Below are positions 1 to 8,801 of a stretch of 34,460 bases of DNA, piece by piece (within the stretch, counting starts at the first letter, position 1; the number at the start of each line of letters is the position of its first letter). Location of the stretch: assembly GCF_036781485.1 (NCBI RefSeq), contig NZ_DAIQAX010000014.1:1-34460 (forward strand). The letters are read 5' to 3'. This DNA is from Thermocrinis sp. Lineage in GTDB: Bacteria > Aquificota > Aquificia > Aquificales > Aquificaceae. A program made the translations under genes and the position numbers. Below the pieces are notes generated by a model. That model ran no database searches. It was not told the DNA's origin and saw only the letters and a program-made list of their open reading frames with translations.

Positions 1-4
1 TTTA

Positions 5-364
5 TTACATCTGCCACTTCAGAGCGCCCTTTTTCCAGGCATAGACAAAGCCTAAAAACAGTATGGCAATAAACAGAACAGCCTCTATAAGTCCGTAGAT
101 TCCTATCTGTTTAAAGACTACTGCCCATGGGAAGAGAAAGGCAACTTCTATATCAAAGAGAATAAGAAGTAATCCAAGAATGTAATATCCTTGCTTGAAG
201 GTTCCCCTCGCCTCTGGGTCGTAAAGAGGGACTCCACACTCATAAGGATAGTCTTCCATTTTCTCTTTGGTCCTTGGTCCAAGGATGCTGTTTATAAAGG
301 TGAAAACAAAACCCACAGCCAAGGCGACGAAGAAAAATATCAGAATACCCAAGTATTCGCTCAT
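5..364 (-). CDS. nuoA: NADH-quinone oxidoreductase subunit A
   Basis: This is the small membrane subunit of respiratory complex I (NDH-1), which passes electrons from NADH or another donor to quinone while pumping protons. At 119 residues it has the usual family length. Three hydrophobic helices are visible at about residues 4-26, 60-80 and 88-109. The long loop between helices 1 and 2 carries the family's conserved Cys (C43, in YECG), and the conserved acidic pair D71/E73 sits in helix 2. Its ATG overlaps the stop of the upstream reductase gene by 4 bases, so the two are translationally coupled. It ends at the left edge; other nuo genes would be expected further left but are not visible. The identification is secure. 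Confidence 0.96.
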   Translation of the reverse strand: MSEYLGILIFFFVALAVGFVFTFINSILGPRTKEKMEDYPYECGVPLYDPEARGTFKQGYYILGLLLILFDIEVAFLFPWAVVFKQIGIYGLIEAVLFIAILFLGFVYAWKKGALKWQM

Positions 365-1020
365 CTAACTACCTCCCACTCCGTTATCAGATGGTGTCCC
401 CTTTTAAAGTGGCCTCTGAGCCTAAGAGGGAGTAGATTTTTTAGACTCTTAAAGCCTTCACCTCCTACCAAGGTGGGCACGTTCTCACCACCTACAATCA
501 CAGGAAGATGTATAAGCCTTATTTCATCCACAAAACCCCTTTTTACAAACTCCCAATTTATGGAAGAGCCTCCTTCTACCATCAGGCTTTTTATCCCCCT
601 CTCGTAAAGCATGGGAAGAAGTCTTTCAAAATCCACAAGGTCCTCCCCAACAATCCAAACCTCCGCACCAAGCTCTCTTATCTTGTCTATCCTTTCCTTT
701 GGTGCTCTAAGGGTTGAGACTATTATAGTAGGTGCATCCTTTGAGAATATGTTGGCGTCCAATGGCACATTGGCGGTTGAGCATGGAATAATGCGCACAG
801 GATTTTTACCCTCTGCATATCTTACCGTAAGGCTTGGATTATCTGTTCGCACAGTTTCACATCCCACCATGATCCCATCTACCTTAGCCCTTATTTCGTG
901 CAAGTATCTGTAGGCTTCCATGTCCATCAAACTCATAAGCTCTTTGCTTGATGCTCCTCTGTAGAGTGTGAGCTTTCCATCCACACTAACTTCAGAGACG
1001 ATTATTACATAAGGTCTCAT
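361..1020 (-). CDS. Stand-alone riboflavin-pathway pyrimidine reductase (RibD C-terminal/RIB7 type)
   Basis: Predicted NADPH-dependent reductase of the ribosylamino-pyrimidinone phosphate intermediate in riboflavin synthesis (RibD_C fold). Visible family signatures are V13-D14-G15-K16 near the N-terminus, D60-N61-P62 followed by LTVR, the E149-G150-G151 glycine turn, and D165-E166. At 219 residues it holds only the reductase; the zinc deaminase half of bacterial RibD (with its HAE and PCxxxGxxxxC motifs) is absent. Length and motif spacing match the archaeal and fungal free-standing reductases, such as the Methanocaldococcus enzyme, better than the bacterial fusion. It overlaps the genes on both sides by 4 bases. 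It could serve as the main reductase or as a second copy beside a full RibD elsewhere. Fold is confident; exact substrate order is inferred. Confidence 0.85.
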   Translation of the reverse strand: MRPYVIIVSEVSVDGKLTLYRGASSKELMSLMDMEAYRYLHEIRAKVDGIMVGCETVRTDNPSLTVRYAEGKNPVRIIPCSTANVPLDANIFSKDAPTIIVSTLRAPKERIDKIRELGAEVWIVGEDLVDFERLLPMLYERGIKSLMVEGGSSINWEFVKRGFVDEIRLIHLPVIVGGENVPTLVGGEGFKSLKNLLPLRLRGHFKRGHHLITEWEVVR

Positions 1021-1643
1021 TCTTCGTAAACCCTCCCAAAGTGTCTGTAAAGGTAGGCTATTCTCACAAAGAGGGACAGCAAAGTTAAAAGGGCTATTAG
1101 CTTTATGCCAAAGGAAAGTCCGACGGGAAAGTCAAACCTCTCAAGTATGGCAAAGAGGATTAAGGTAAGATGGGTTTCCGGTCTTCCAAAAAAGCCCACA
1201 CCTTCCAGAGGATCCTGTATTTTACCCTTTACTCTTGCACTGTAACCTACCTCTGAATAAACCACCGGCTTTACAAAAGAGTGAAGCATAGAGGCTGTCG
1301 TAACCACTATAGCAGTGAAGGGACCCGCGTAGAAATACCCCACAGTCCCAAGCACAAAGCCATCCACCCACTTGTCAGCCATCCAGTCAAAGACTGCCCC
1401 AAACTTGGAAGCTTTGTCCGACATTCTTGCCACCACACCGTCCATCAGGTCCAGCATGCCAGAAACCATCAAAAAACTAACCGCAGTCAAGAGTTTGCCG
1501 TGCCAGAAAAAGTAGGCAGAGAGCATACCCGTTATGACGGAAAGAATGGTGATAAAGTTAGGTGGAAGGTGAAGCTTGTATAGCAAAACTCCTATGGGAG
1601 TATATAGCTTTTTTAGGGCTTCCCTTCTTTTTGTTAGGTTCAT
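1017..1643 (-). CDS. CDP-alcohol phosphatidyltransferase (phosphatidylinositol-phosphate synthase-like)
   Basis: A membrane enzyme that joins a CDP-activated lipid to an alcohol head group. The full CDP-OH-P-transferase motif D-x2-DG-x2-AR-x8-G-x3-D-x3-D is present (with the start used here: D65, D68-G69, A72-R73, G82, D86, D90), along with about five to six hydrophobic helices over 208 residues. A GRPE-type element in the C-terminal half resembles enzymes that make phosphatidyl- or archaetidyl-inositol phosphate, so inositol phosphate is a plausible acceptor, but glycerol phosphate cannot be excluded. I chose the ATG at 1643 because an AAGGAG lies 5 bases before it and it forms an ATGA overlap with the ilvC stop. 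An earlier in-frame ATG at 1667 would overlap ilvC by 28 bases. Confidence 0.85.
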   Translation of the reverse strand: MNLTKRREALKKLYTPIGVLLYKLHLPPNFITILSVITGMLSAYFFWHGKLLTAVSFLMVSGMLDLMDGVVARMSDKASKFGAVFDWMADKWVDGFVLGTVGYFYAGPFTAIVVTTASMLHSFVKPVVYSEVGYSARVKGKIQDPLEGVGFFGRPETHLTLILFAILERFDFPVGLSFGIKLIALLTLLSLFVRIAYLYRHFGRVYEE

Positions 1644-2641
1644 TTTAGCTCCTTTCCTGTGATCCAAGGCATCATCTTTCTGAGCTCTTCTCCCACCTTT
1701 TCTATAAGGTGGTGTCTATCCCTCTCAAGCAAGGCGTTAAAGACAGGCCTACCTGCTTGATTTTCCAAAATCCACTCCCTTGCAAACTCTCCCTTTTGTA
1801 TTTCCTCAAGGGCCTCTTTCATCAGGGGTTTGACTACTTTGTATATTCTTTCACCCCTCGTTAGGTCTCCGTATTTTGCGGTGTCCGATATGGAGTATCT
1901 CATGCCTGCTATTCCATACTGGTATATTAAATCTACTATTAGCTTTAGCTCGTGCAAACATTCAAAGTATGCCACCTCTGGCTGATAGCCTGCCTCCACA
2001 AGAGTCTCAAACCCAGCTTTTATAAGAGCTGTAACACCTCCACAGAGCACCATCTGTTCCCCAAAAAGGTCCGTTTCTGTTTCCTCCTTGAAGGTAGTCT
2101 CTATAACTCCTGCCCTTGTGCATCCAAGCCCCTTTGCGTAAGCCAAAGCTTTCTCTTTGCAATTGCCAGTAGCATCCTGATATACCGCTACAAGAGCAGG
2201 CACACCTTTTCCTTCTTCATACATCCACCTTACCAAGTGCCCTGGTCCCTTCGGAGCAACCATGAAAACATCCACGTCCTTTGGTGGCACGATCTGTTTG
2301 AAGTGTATGTTAAAGCCGTGGGCAAAGGCTAAGGTCTTTGAAGGGTTAAGATGTGGCTCAACGCACTCTTTATAGAGCTGGGGCTGGACGGTGTCTGGAG
2401 TGAGAAACATTATAATGTCTGCCCTTTTTACCGCTTCTGAAGGCTCATAAACCTCAAAGCCATCCTTTAAAGCCTTTTCCCTTGACTTACTGCCAGGATG
2501 AAGCCCAACTATTACGTTAATTCCGCTATCCCTTAGGTTTAGTGCGTGGGCATGCCCCTGACTGCCGTATCCAAGTATGGCTACAGTTTTTCCTGCTAAG
2601 ACATCCAAAGAAGCATCGCTATCGTAGTATATCTTTGCCAT
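1640..2641 (-). CDS. ilvC: Ketol-acid reductoisomerase
   Basis: Second common enzyme of valine, leucine and isoleucine synthesis: alkyl migration and reduction of acetolactate or acetohydroxybutyrate. It is the short class I form (333 residues). Visible parts are the Rossmann motif G24-Y-G-S-Q-G29, the catalytic H108, the Mg2+ ligands D191 and E195 (DLFGE), and E227/E231. The cofactor-choosing loop at residues 46-56 reads GLHPGSKSREK, with His and Arg where many family members have Arg and Trp, so cofactor preference may differ. A textbook AGGAGG lies 8 bases before the ATG. It leads the distal operon segment with the phosphatidyltransferase, reductase and nuoA. Other ilv genes are not nearby, which is typical of dispersed Aquificales pathways. 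Confidence 0.97.
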   Translation of the reverse strand: MAKIYYDSDASLDVLAGKTVAILGYGSQGHAHALNLRDSGINVIVGLHPGSKSREKALKDGFEVYEPSEAVKRADIIMFLTPDTVQPQLYKECVEPHLNPSKTLAFAHGFNIHFKQIVPPKDVDVFMVAPKGPGHLVRWMYEEGKGVPALVAVYQDATGNCKEKALAYAKGLGCTRAGVIETTFKEETETDLFGEQMVLCGGVTALIKAGFETLVEAGYQPEVAYFECLHELKLIVDLIYQYGIAGMRYSISDTAKYGDLTRGERIYKVVKPLMKEALEEIQKGEFAREWILENQAGRPVFNALLERDRHHLIEKVGEELRKMMPWITGKELK

Positions 2642-2671
2642 GTGCTATCCTCCTAAGCCTTGGTCTGAAAA

Positions 2672-2677
2672 ATTATA
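2672..2677 (-). promoter_or_regulatory. Probable -10 element (TATAAT) for ilvC
   Basis: On the minus strand a perfect TATAAT overlaps the uvrA stop codon. The -35 region 17 bases upstream (TTATCT) is weak. A start near 2665 would give a leader of about 24 bases containing the AGGAGG of ilvC, so ilvC can be transcribed independently of uvrA. Confidence 0.5.
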
Positions 2678-5459
2678 CCTTACAAGTTCTACTTAGATAA
2701 TCCCTGAGATACTTTCCAGTATAAGAACTCTCATTTTTCATTATATCCTCTGGTGATCCTTCTGCTACCACCTGCCCACCTCCGTCTCCGCCCTCCGGAC
2801 CAAGGTCTATGATCCAATCAGCACACTTTATGACATCTAAGTTGTGTTCAATAACCACTACCGTATTTCCTCTATCCACAAGCCTTTGGAGAACCTGTAT
2901 TAGCTTTTTTACGTCGTCCATGTGCAGTCCGGTGGTAGGCTCGTCCAAAAGGTAAAGGGTCCTTCCCGTTTCTTTTTTTGAAAGCTCCCTTGCAAGCTTG
3001 ATCCTTTGGGCTTCTCCACCCGACAATGTGGTAGCAGGCTGTCCAAGTTTTATGTAGCCAAGACCTACGTCTCTTAACAGCTCAAGCTTTCTGCGAATGG
3101 GTGGATGATTGTAGAAAAATTCATAAGCTTCATCTACGGTCATGTCCAAAACTTCTGCAATGTTCTTTCCTTTGTATCTGATCTCTAAGGTTTCCTTGTT
3201 ATACCTTGTGCCTTTGCAGACTTCACAGGTAACATAAACTGGAGGTAAAAAGTGCATTTCAACCTTTATAACTCCGTCCCCCTCGCAGGCTTCACACCTA
3301 CCGCCAGGCACATTAAAGGAAAACCTACCTGGAGTGTAGCCACGGGCTTTTGCCTCTGGAGTTTGGGCAAAGAGGTTTCTTATGTGGTCAAAGAGCTTTG
3401 TATAAGTTGCTGGATTGCTTCTTGGCGTCCTTCCTATGGGAGACTGATCTACATTGATCACATAATCAAAGTGTTCCAAACCTTCTATACGATCCACACC
3501 CTCCACATCCACGTTTGCCCCGTAGAATAGCCCCCTTGCATACTCCCAAAGAATGTCGTATATAAGCGTAGATTTTCCACTTCCGGAAACACCAGTTATA
3601 CAAACAAAAAGCCCCACTGGTATTTTTACGTCTATGCCCTTTAGATTGTGTTTTCTTGCTCCTAATATTTTTAGCCATTTTTTACCCGGCTCTCTCCTCT
3701 TCTCTGGAACAGGTATGGAAAGTCTGCCAGACAAGTAGTCCCCCGTCAAAGAGTTTGGATTTTCCATTACCTCTTTGGGTGTACCCTGAGCTACCACATA
3801 CCCTCCATTTTTACCAGCTCCAGGGCCTAAGTCTATTATCCAGTCTGCTGCCATAATAGTTTCTGGGTCATGCTCTACTACTATAACTGTGTTTCCAAGG
3901 TCTCTCAGGTCCTTCAGAGTTTCTATAAGCTTATGGGTGTCCCTTGGGTGCAAACCAATGGAAGGCTCATCCAACACATACAAAACTCCTGTAAGCTTAG
4001 ATCCTATTTGAGTAGCAAGTCTTATTCTTTGCATTTCTCCGCCGGATAAAGTGGTCGCACTTCTGGCTAAGTTAAGGTAATCCAGACCTACCTTTTTTAA
4101 AAAGCCAAGCCTGTCTGTGATCTCTTTTATGAGCCTTTCTCCTACTATGTAGTCCTTACCCGTGAGCTTGTGTTTTGTTTCCAGGAAAAACTGTATTGCC
4201 TGACTTATGGGCATACTGCAAACTTGGTATATGTTTTTGCCATTGACCAAAACCGCGAGGGCTTCTGGTCTGAGCCTTGAGCCATTGCAGGCGGGACAGG
4301 GCTTTTCCCTTATGTATTGTCCTATCTCTTCCCTTAGCTTTTCTGAATCTTCTTGCATAAATCTTCTTTCTAAGTGAGGGACGATACCTTCAAACTCACT
4401 CTTTAAGAGACTTCCACCATACAGCAGAAATTCCTTTACAGACTGAGGCAGGTCCGCAAAGGTAGTCCTTGGATCGTAGCCTAACCTTTTCAGAAGGTTG
4501 AATATGGGAAATCTAAGATAGTCAAAAAAACCAGACTGAGTGATCCTAAAAGCATCCACTGCTGGTTGTTTTTCATCTACCAAAAGCTTTAAGTTTATTT
4601 CCCACTTCACACCAAGACCTTTGCAGGTTGGACAGGCACCGTAGGGAGAGTTAAAGGAAAAGAGCCTTGGGGTTAGCTCTGGGATGGAAAAGTTGTGGTC
4701 TGGACAGGTTCTGCTGTGGCTAAAGATCCACTCCTTACCACTTTCTGCGTCCTCTATCTTCACAAGCCCCTTTGAATACTCAAAGGCTCTTTCTATGGCA
4801 GTTAAAGCCCTTGCCCTTTCTTCTTTTTCCAAAGTAAGTCTGTCAATCACCAAGTCTATGTCGTGCTTTTTGTTTTTTTCAAGGGGTGGAACTTCTATTA
4901 TTCTCATGTATTGCCCATCCACTTTAACCCTGCTAAAGCCCTTCCTGTCCAACTCCTTAAGAAGATCCTTAAACTCTCCCTTTTTTCCTCTTACGAGCGG
5001 AGCTAAAACTGTTATTTTCTTACCTTCCAAATTCTGATAGACGTTGTCCAATATCTCGTGGGCGGACAAGCCTTCCAAAAGCCTTCCACATTCGGGACAG
5101 TGTGGTTTTCCCACGTTAGCCCAAAGCACTCTCATGTAGTCGTAAATTTCCGTCACCGTCCCAACCGTAGAACGGGGGTTTTTTGAAGTGGTCTTTTGGT
5201 CTATGGCTATGGCAGGAGAAAGCCCCTCTATCACATCTACCTCTGGCTTTTCCATGACTCCCAAAAACTGCCTTGCGTAAGAAGACAGAGATTCCACGTA
5301 TCTTCTTTGGCCCTCTGCGTAGATAGTATCAAAAGCCAAGGAAGACTTTCCACTGCCAGAAGGCCCTGTAATGACCACCAGTTTGTTTTTTGGGATAAGT
5401 AGGTCTATGTTTTTTAGGTTGTGGTGTCTTGCTCCTTTTATGATGATGTGGTCGTACAT
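2673..5459 (-). CDS. uvrA: Excinuclease ABC subunit A
   Basis: Damage-recognition ATPase of nucleotide excision repair; a dimer loads UvrB at lesions. At 928 residues it has the standard length. It carries two ABC ATPase modules: Walker A G32-PSGSGKS-39 near the N-terminus and GVSGSGKS around residue 620, each with its own LSGGE signature. Zinc-binding Cys pairs are visible, including the C-terminal CEAC...CEVC module needed for DNA binding, and CPAC and CPTC pairs in the first half. The start lies one base after the secD stop, with no obvious Shine-Dalgarno, so translation probably depends on coupling. Its position in an operon with amino-acid and export genes suggests constitutive expression; no LexA-type box was noticed. 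Confidence 0.98.
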   Translation of the reverse strand: MYDHIIIKGARHHNLKNIDLLIPKNKLVVITGPSGSGKSSLAFDTIYAEGQRRYVESLSSYARQFLGVMEKPEVDVIEGLSPAIAIDQKTTSKNPRSTVGTVTEIYDYMRVLWANVGKPHCPECGRLLEGLSAHEILDNVYQNLEGKKITVLAPLVRGKKGEFKDLLKELDRKGFSRVKVDGQYMRIIEVPPLEKNKKHDIDLVIDRLTLEKEERARALTAIERAFEYSKGLVKIEDAESGKEWIFSHSRTCPDHNFSIPELTPRLFSFNSPYGACPTCKGLGVKWEINLKLLVDEKQPAVDAFRITQSGFFDYLRFPIFNLLKRLGYDPRTTFADLPQSVKEFLLYGGSLLKSEFEGIVPHLERRFMQEDSEKLREEIGQYIREKPCPACNGSRLRPEALAVLVNGKNIYQVCSMPISQAIQFFLETKHKLTGKDYIVGERLIKEITDRLGFLKKVGLDYLNLARSATTLSGGEMQRIRLATQIGSKLTGVLYVLDEPSIGLHPRDTHKLIETLKDLRDLGNTVIVVEHDPETIMAADWIIDLGPGAGKNGGYVVAQGTPKEVMENPNSLTGDYLSGRLSIPVPEKRREPGKKWLKILGARKHNLKGIDVKIPVGLFVCITGVSGSGKSTLIYDILWEYARGLFYGANVDVEGVDRIEGLEHFDYVINVDQSPIGRTPRSNPATYTKLFDHIRNLFAQTPEAKARGYTPGRFSFNVPGGRCEACEGDGVIKVEMHFLPPVYVTCEVCKGTRYNKETLEIRYKGKNIAEVLDMTVDEAYEFFYNHPPIRRKLELLRDVGLGYIKLGQPATTLSGGEAQRIKLARELSKKETGRTLYLLDEPTTGLHMDDVKKLIQVLQRLVDRGNTVVVIEHNLDVIKCADWIIDLGPEGGDGGGQVVAEGSPEDIMKNESSYTGKYLRDYLSRTCKV

Positions 5460-5460
5460 A

Positions 5461-6945
5461 TTAGAGTCTAAAAAGTCTCAGTTTATAAAGCACTTCCAAC
5501 AAGAACTTGGCAAAATAGACGTTGGATATAAAAGACGCTATGGTGCCCAAGGTTAGAGTGGTGGCAAAGCCCTTTACTGGACCACTGCCAAACTGAAAGA
5601 GTATTAGGGCTGCTACCAAAAGGGTTATGTGGGTGTCAAACACTGCATTTAGGCTTCTTTTGTAGCCTAAGTCTATTGCCTTCCTTGGACTGTTTCCAAG
5701 CCTTAGCTCCTCCTTGACCCTTTCAAAGATCAGCACGTTGGAATCTACCGCTATGCCCATGTTTAGGATTATACCCGCAATGCCTGGCAAGGTAAGGGTT
5801 GCACCCAACAATACCATGCCAGCCCAAAGCATTAAAGCGTTTAATATTATAGAAAGGTTGGCAGTTATTCCAGATGATTTATACCTTAAAACAAGTATTA
5901 AAGCCAAAAGCAGATAGCCCAGCACACCCGCCTTAATACCCTGCTCTATAGCGTCCCTTCCCAAAGTGGGACCGATGACGCTCTCTTGAAGAAAGTCTAT
6001 CTTAGTTGGCAAGGCTCCAGCCCTTAGAACTATAGCAAGCTCCTTTGCTTCATCCGGCGTAAATTGACCAGTTATCTGTCCCATGTTGGTTATCCTACTT
6101 CTTATGACGGGAGCAGAAATTACCTTTTTGTCTAAGACTATGGCAAGCCTTTTGCCTATGTTCTCTTCCGTAAATTGGCCAAACTTGTTTGCTCCGCTGT
6201 CTGTTAGCTCAAAGCTAACCGCAGGTCCTCCAAACTCATCCTGAGAAGTATAGGCGGTTTTTAGGTCTCCTCCGGTAATAACCGCTACCTTTTCAACCAA
6301 AAACCACTCGGAACCATCCTCTGAAGGCAAAAGCTCCAGATCTGGTGTTAGCTTACTTTCCAGATCTTCCCTTCTACCACTTTCTACCACCAGCTTTAGC
6401 TCCAGAAGGGCAGTTCTGCCTATGATGGACTTCGCCTTTTGTAAGTCTAAAACTCCTGGTAGTTCTACCAAGATCCTGTCCTGACCTATTTTTGTGATCA
6501 CTGGTTGGACCACGCCCAGCTCGTCTATTCTCTTCCTCAAAACCTCCACCGTCTGACCTATAACACTATCCCTTAGCTGCAAAAGTTCTTGATCTTTTAA
6601 CGCTAAAAAGTAAGTATTAGCTTCTTTTTTCTTCACCTCAAGGCGTGGAAAGTGTTTTTCCAAGATCTTTTCCACCCCACCCTCTTCTAAAAGTTCTACC
6701 TTAATATAATCCTTTTCTACCAATACGTCCAAAACCTTCAGTCCCTCCTCCCTTAGCTTTTGGTATAAATCTTTGCTAAGTCTTTGGTATTCCTGTTCAA
6801 TGGCATAGGACACGTCAGGCTGGATTACCATAGATATACCGCCCCTTAGGTCCAGGCCAAGGTTCATAGGCTTGTAAAGAACTATCGCCACAGATAAAGC
6901 AATCAAAAACAGCAAAAGCCCTAAGTTAGTGTAGAAGTTTTTCAT
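5461..6945 (-). CDS. secD: Protein translocase subunit SecD
   Basis: Inner-membrane component that uses the proton gradient to help pull preproteins through SecYEG. The 494 residues show an N-terminal anchor helix (about 7-25) followed by the D32-LRGG element typical of SecD, a large periplasmic domain, and five C-terminal membrane helices (about 320-490) with the RND-like conserved segment GIVLN-type helix (here GIAGIILNMGIAVDSNVLIFE). It overlaps aroD by 4 bases (ATGA), with GGGAGA upstream of its ATG. The usual partner secF is not adjacent: uvrA follows directly. This is a stand-alone SecD rather than a SecDF fusion, so SecF must be encoded elsewhere. Confidence 0.96.
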   Translation of the reverse strand: MKNFYTNLGLLLFLIALSVAIVLYKPMNLGLDLRGGISMVIQPDVSYAIEQEYQRLSKDLYQKLREEGLKVLDVLVEKDYIKVELLEEGGVEKILEKHFPRLEVKKKEANTYFLALKDQELLQLRDSVIGQTVEVLRKRIDELGVVQPVITKIGQDRILVELPGVLDLQKAKSIIGRTALLELKLVVESGRREDLESKLTPDLELLPSEDGSEWFLVEKVAVITGGDLKTAYTSQDEFGGPAVSFELTDSGANKFGQFTEENIGKRLAIVLDKKVISAPVIRSRITNMGQITGQFTPDEAKELAIVLRAGALPTKIDFLQESVIGPTLGRDAIEQGIKAGVLGYLLLALILVLRYKSSGITANLSIILNALMLWAGMVLLGATLTLPGIAGIILNMGIAVDSNVLIFERVKEELRLGNSPRKAIDLGYKRSLNAVFDTHITLLVAALILFQFGSGPVKGFATTLTLGTIASFISNVYFAKFLLEVLYKLRLFRL

Positions 6946-7601
6946 GAATAGAGCATCTCCCTAAGTTTAACCATCTCCTCTAAGGAAAGCTGACCTTCAG
7001 CGGTGGCTTGTTTGTAATAAGCATAGCTTATTACGCTTCCAAAAATAAAACCAGAAACTCTTGAAATTTTCCCATACTTTCCCGTGGATATGATTATCTT
7101 TTGTCCTTCCTCTTGTCTTGCCACGCAAAGAAGCCTGGCAGTATCTTCGTAAGAATTAGCCTTTACCGCTACCTTTACTATATCTGCTCCCCATCTTATA
7201 CCCTCTCTGAAAATCTCCCTAAGTATCCAGTTGGCAGGAGTTAGCTCAAAGTTGTGGTAAGAGATTATGAGCTTCTTATCCGAAGTTTTTGTAAGGTTTC
7301 TAACGTAGGGAATCAAAGCCCGTGAAGATAGCTCTATGTCCGTGTAGTCCGCATAAGGAGAGACAAGTTCAAATATTCTTTCTCTATTTGGCACTTCCCT
7401 TCCACCCTCTTCCGGACTTCTTATGGTTAAGATAGTGGAAAGTCCAATCTCCTTTGCCCTTTTTACCCAGCTTAATACATAGTCCGGTTCTGTCCTTTCA
7501 AACATATCAACTCTGAGTTCTACAATGTCCGCTCCCAACCTTTTGACTGCTCTTAGGTCCTCTTCAAGGTTTTGGTCCGAAAGGGGCACCGCTATTAGCA
7601 T
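6942..7601 (-). CDS. aroD: 3-dehydroquinate dehydratase, type I
   Basis: Third step of the shikimate pathway, converting 3-dehydroquinate to 3-dehydroshikimate through a Schiff base. The 219 residues form a single TIM barrel. Visible active-site elements are E29-L-R (substrate carboxylate binding), the general acid/base H116 (ISYHNFE), and the Schiff-base lysine, most likely K143 in DIVKVAV. This is the class I enzyme, as opposed to the unrelated dodecameric AroQ. It starts directly after the argG stop (TAA then ATG) with AGGAGG upstream, and is coupled to secD by an ATGA overlap. The assignment is confident. Confidence 0.96.
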   Translation of the reverse strand: MLIAVPLSDQNLEEDLRAVKRLGADIVELRVDMFERTEPDYVLSWVKRAKEIGLSTILTIRSPEEGGREVPNRERIFELVSPYADYTDIELSSRALIPYVRNLTKTSDKKLIISYHNFELTPANWILREIFREGIRWGADIVKVAVKANSYEDTARLLCVARQEEGQKIIISTGKYGKISRVSGFIFGSVISYAYYKQATAEGQLSLEEMVKLREMLYS

Positions 7602-8801
7602 TTATTTCCTCCTGACCCTTCCAAGGATCTTCAGGGGCAAACCAAAGATCTTTGTAAATTGGGCTCCCGCTCTGTGGTCAAAGGCGTCCTTTTCGGAGTA
7701 AGTTGCCAAGTCCTCCACGTAAAGGGACCTTTCAGACTTCCTTCCCACCACCCAAGCCCTACCTTTGTAAAGCTTTAGCCTTACTGTTCCATCAACAAAC
7801 TCTGCGATCTTTTCTGTAAAGCCATCTAGGGCTTCTCTTAAGGGAGAAAACCAGAGTCCTTCGTAAACAAGCTTAGCATAATGGTGTGGTATGTGGCTTA
7901 AAAAGTAGTGGAAAGTGTATCTGTCCAGTGTTAAAGAGAGAAGGTCTCTGTAAGCTTCGTACAGCAGTGTAGCCGCGGGTGCTTCGTAAATTTCTCTGCT
8001 CTTTATACCCACAAGGCGATTTTCTACCATGTCTATCCTTCCCACTCCGTGCCTACCTGCTATTTTGTTAAGGTCAAGAATGAGTTCGTGCAGTTTAGCG
8101 TATTCCTTTTCATTTATAGCAATTGGAGTCCCCTCTTTAAAGTATATCTCCACGTATTCCGCTTCTTCGGGCGCCTTTTCGGGAGATACGGTCCATTCAA
8201 AGGCATCCTCCGGCGGTTCTGTCCAAGGGTCTTCCAAAGGACCACACTCTATGGAAATGCCCCAAAGGTTTTTGTCTATGGAGTAAGGTTTTTCCTTTGT
8301 AACCTTTACTGGAATGTTAAACCTTAGGGCATACTCTACCTCTTCCTCTCTTGACTTGAACTCCCATTCCCTGACGGGCGCCAAAACTTCCAAGTCTGGG
8401 TTTAAAGCCCATACGGAGAGCTCAAACCTAACCTGGTCGTTGCCTTTGCCGGTGGATCCATGTGCTACAAAGTCTGCACCAAACTTCTGCGCATACTCCA
8501 CAAGCTTTTTTGCTATAAGTGGTCTGGAAAGGGATGCGGTCAAAGGATACTTTCCTTCATACAAAGCCAAAGCTCTAAGCGTTGGTAGGCAGTACTCCTT
8601 TGCAAACTCTTCTTTTAGGTCCTCCACTATTGCCTCCACCGCACCAGAAGCCTTTGCCTTTTGAGGGATCTCTTCCAACTCCTCCCCTTGCCCCACATCC
8701 GCAGTGTAGGTAATTACCTCATAGCCCTTTTCTGCCAACCACCTTACTATAACCGACGTGTCCAAACCGCCAGAGTATGCCAGGATAACTCTTTTGCTCA
8801 T
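7602..8801 (-). CDS. argG: Argininosuccinate synthase
   Basis: Penultimate step of arginine synthesis: ATP-dependent joining of citrulline and aspartate. At 399 residues it has the normal length for the bacterial type. The ATP-pyrophosphatase loop AYSGGLDTSV is at residues 8-17, and the family blocks HGSTGKGNDQ (aspartate and citrulline binding) and SIECGPLEDP follow in order. It heads the leftward operon argG-aroD-secD-uvrA. No Shine-Dalgarno precedes the ATG; instead TAAAAT lies 9 bases upstream, so the mRNA is probably leaderless or nearly so. No arginine-repressor box was recognised in the 38-base divergent region. Confidence 0.98.
   Translation of the reverse strand: MSKRVILAYSGGLDTSVIVRWLAEKGYEVITYTADVGQGEELEEIPQKAKASGAVEAIVEDLKEEFAKEYCLPTLRALALYEGKYPLTASLSRPLIAKKLVEYAQKFGADFVAHGSTGKGNDQVRFELSVWALNPDLEVLAPVREWEFKSREEEVEYALRFNIPVKVTKEKPYSIDKNLWGISIECGPLEDPWTEPPEDAFEWTVSPEKAPEEAEYVEIYFKEGTPIAINEKEYAKLHELILDLNKIAGRHGVGRIDMVENRLVGIKSREIYEAPAATLLYEAYRDLLSLTLDRYTFHYFLSHIPHHYAKLVYEGLWFSPLREALDGFTEKIAEFVDGTVRLKLYKGRAWVVGRKSERSLYVEDLATYSEKDAFDHRAGAQFTKIFGLPLKILGRVRRK

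Noticed and set aside
1644..1667. Earlier ATG of the CDP-alcohol phosphatidyltransferase
   Set aside because: It would overlap ilvC by 28 bases and has no ribosome site, whereas the ATG at 1643 has AAGGAG and an ATGA junction.
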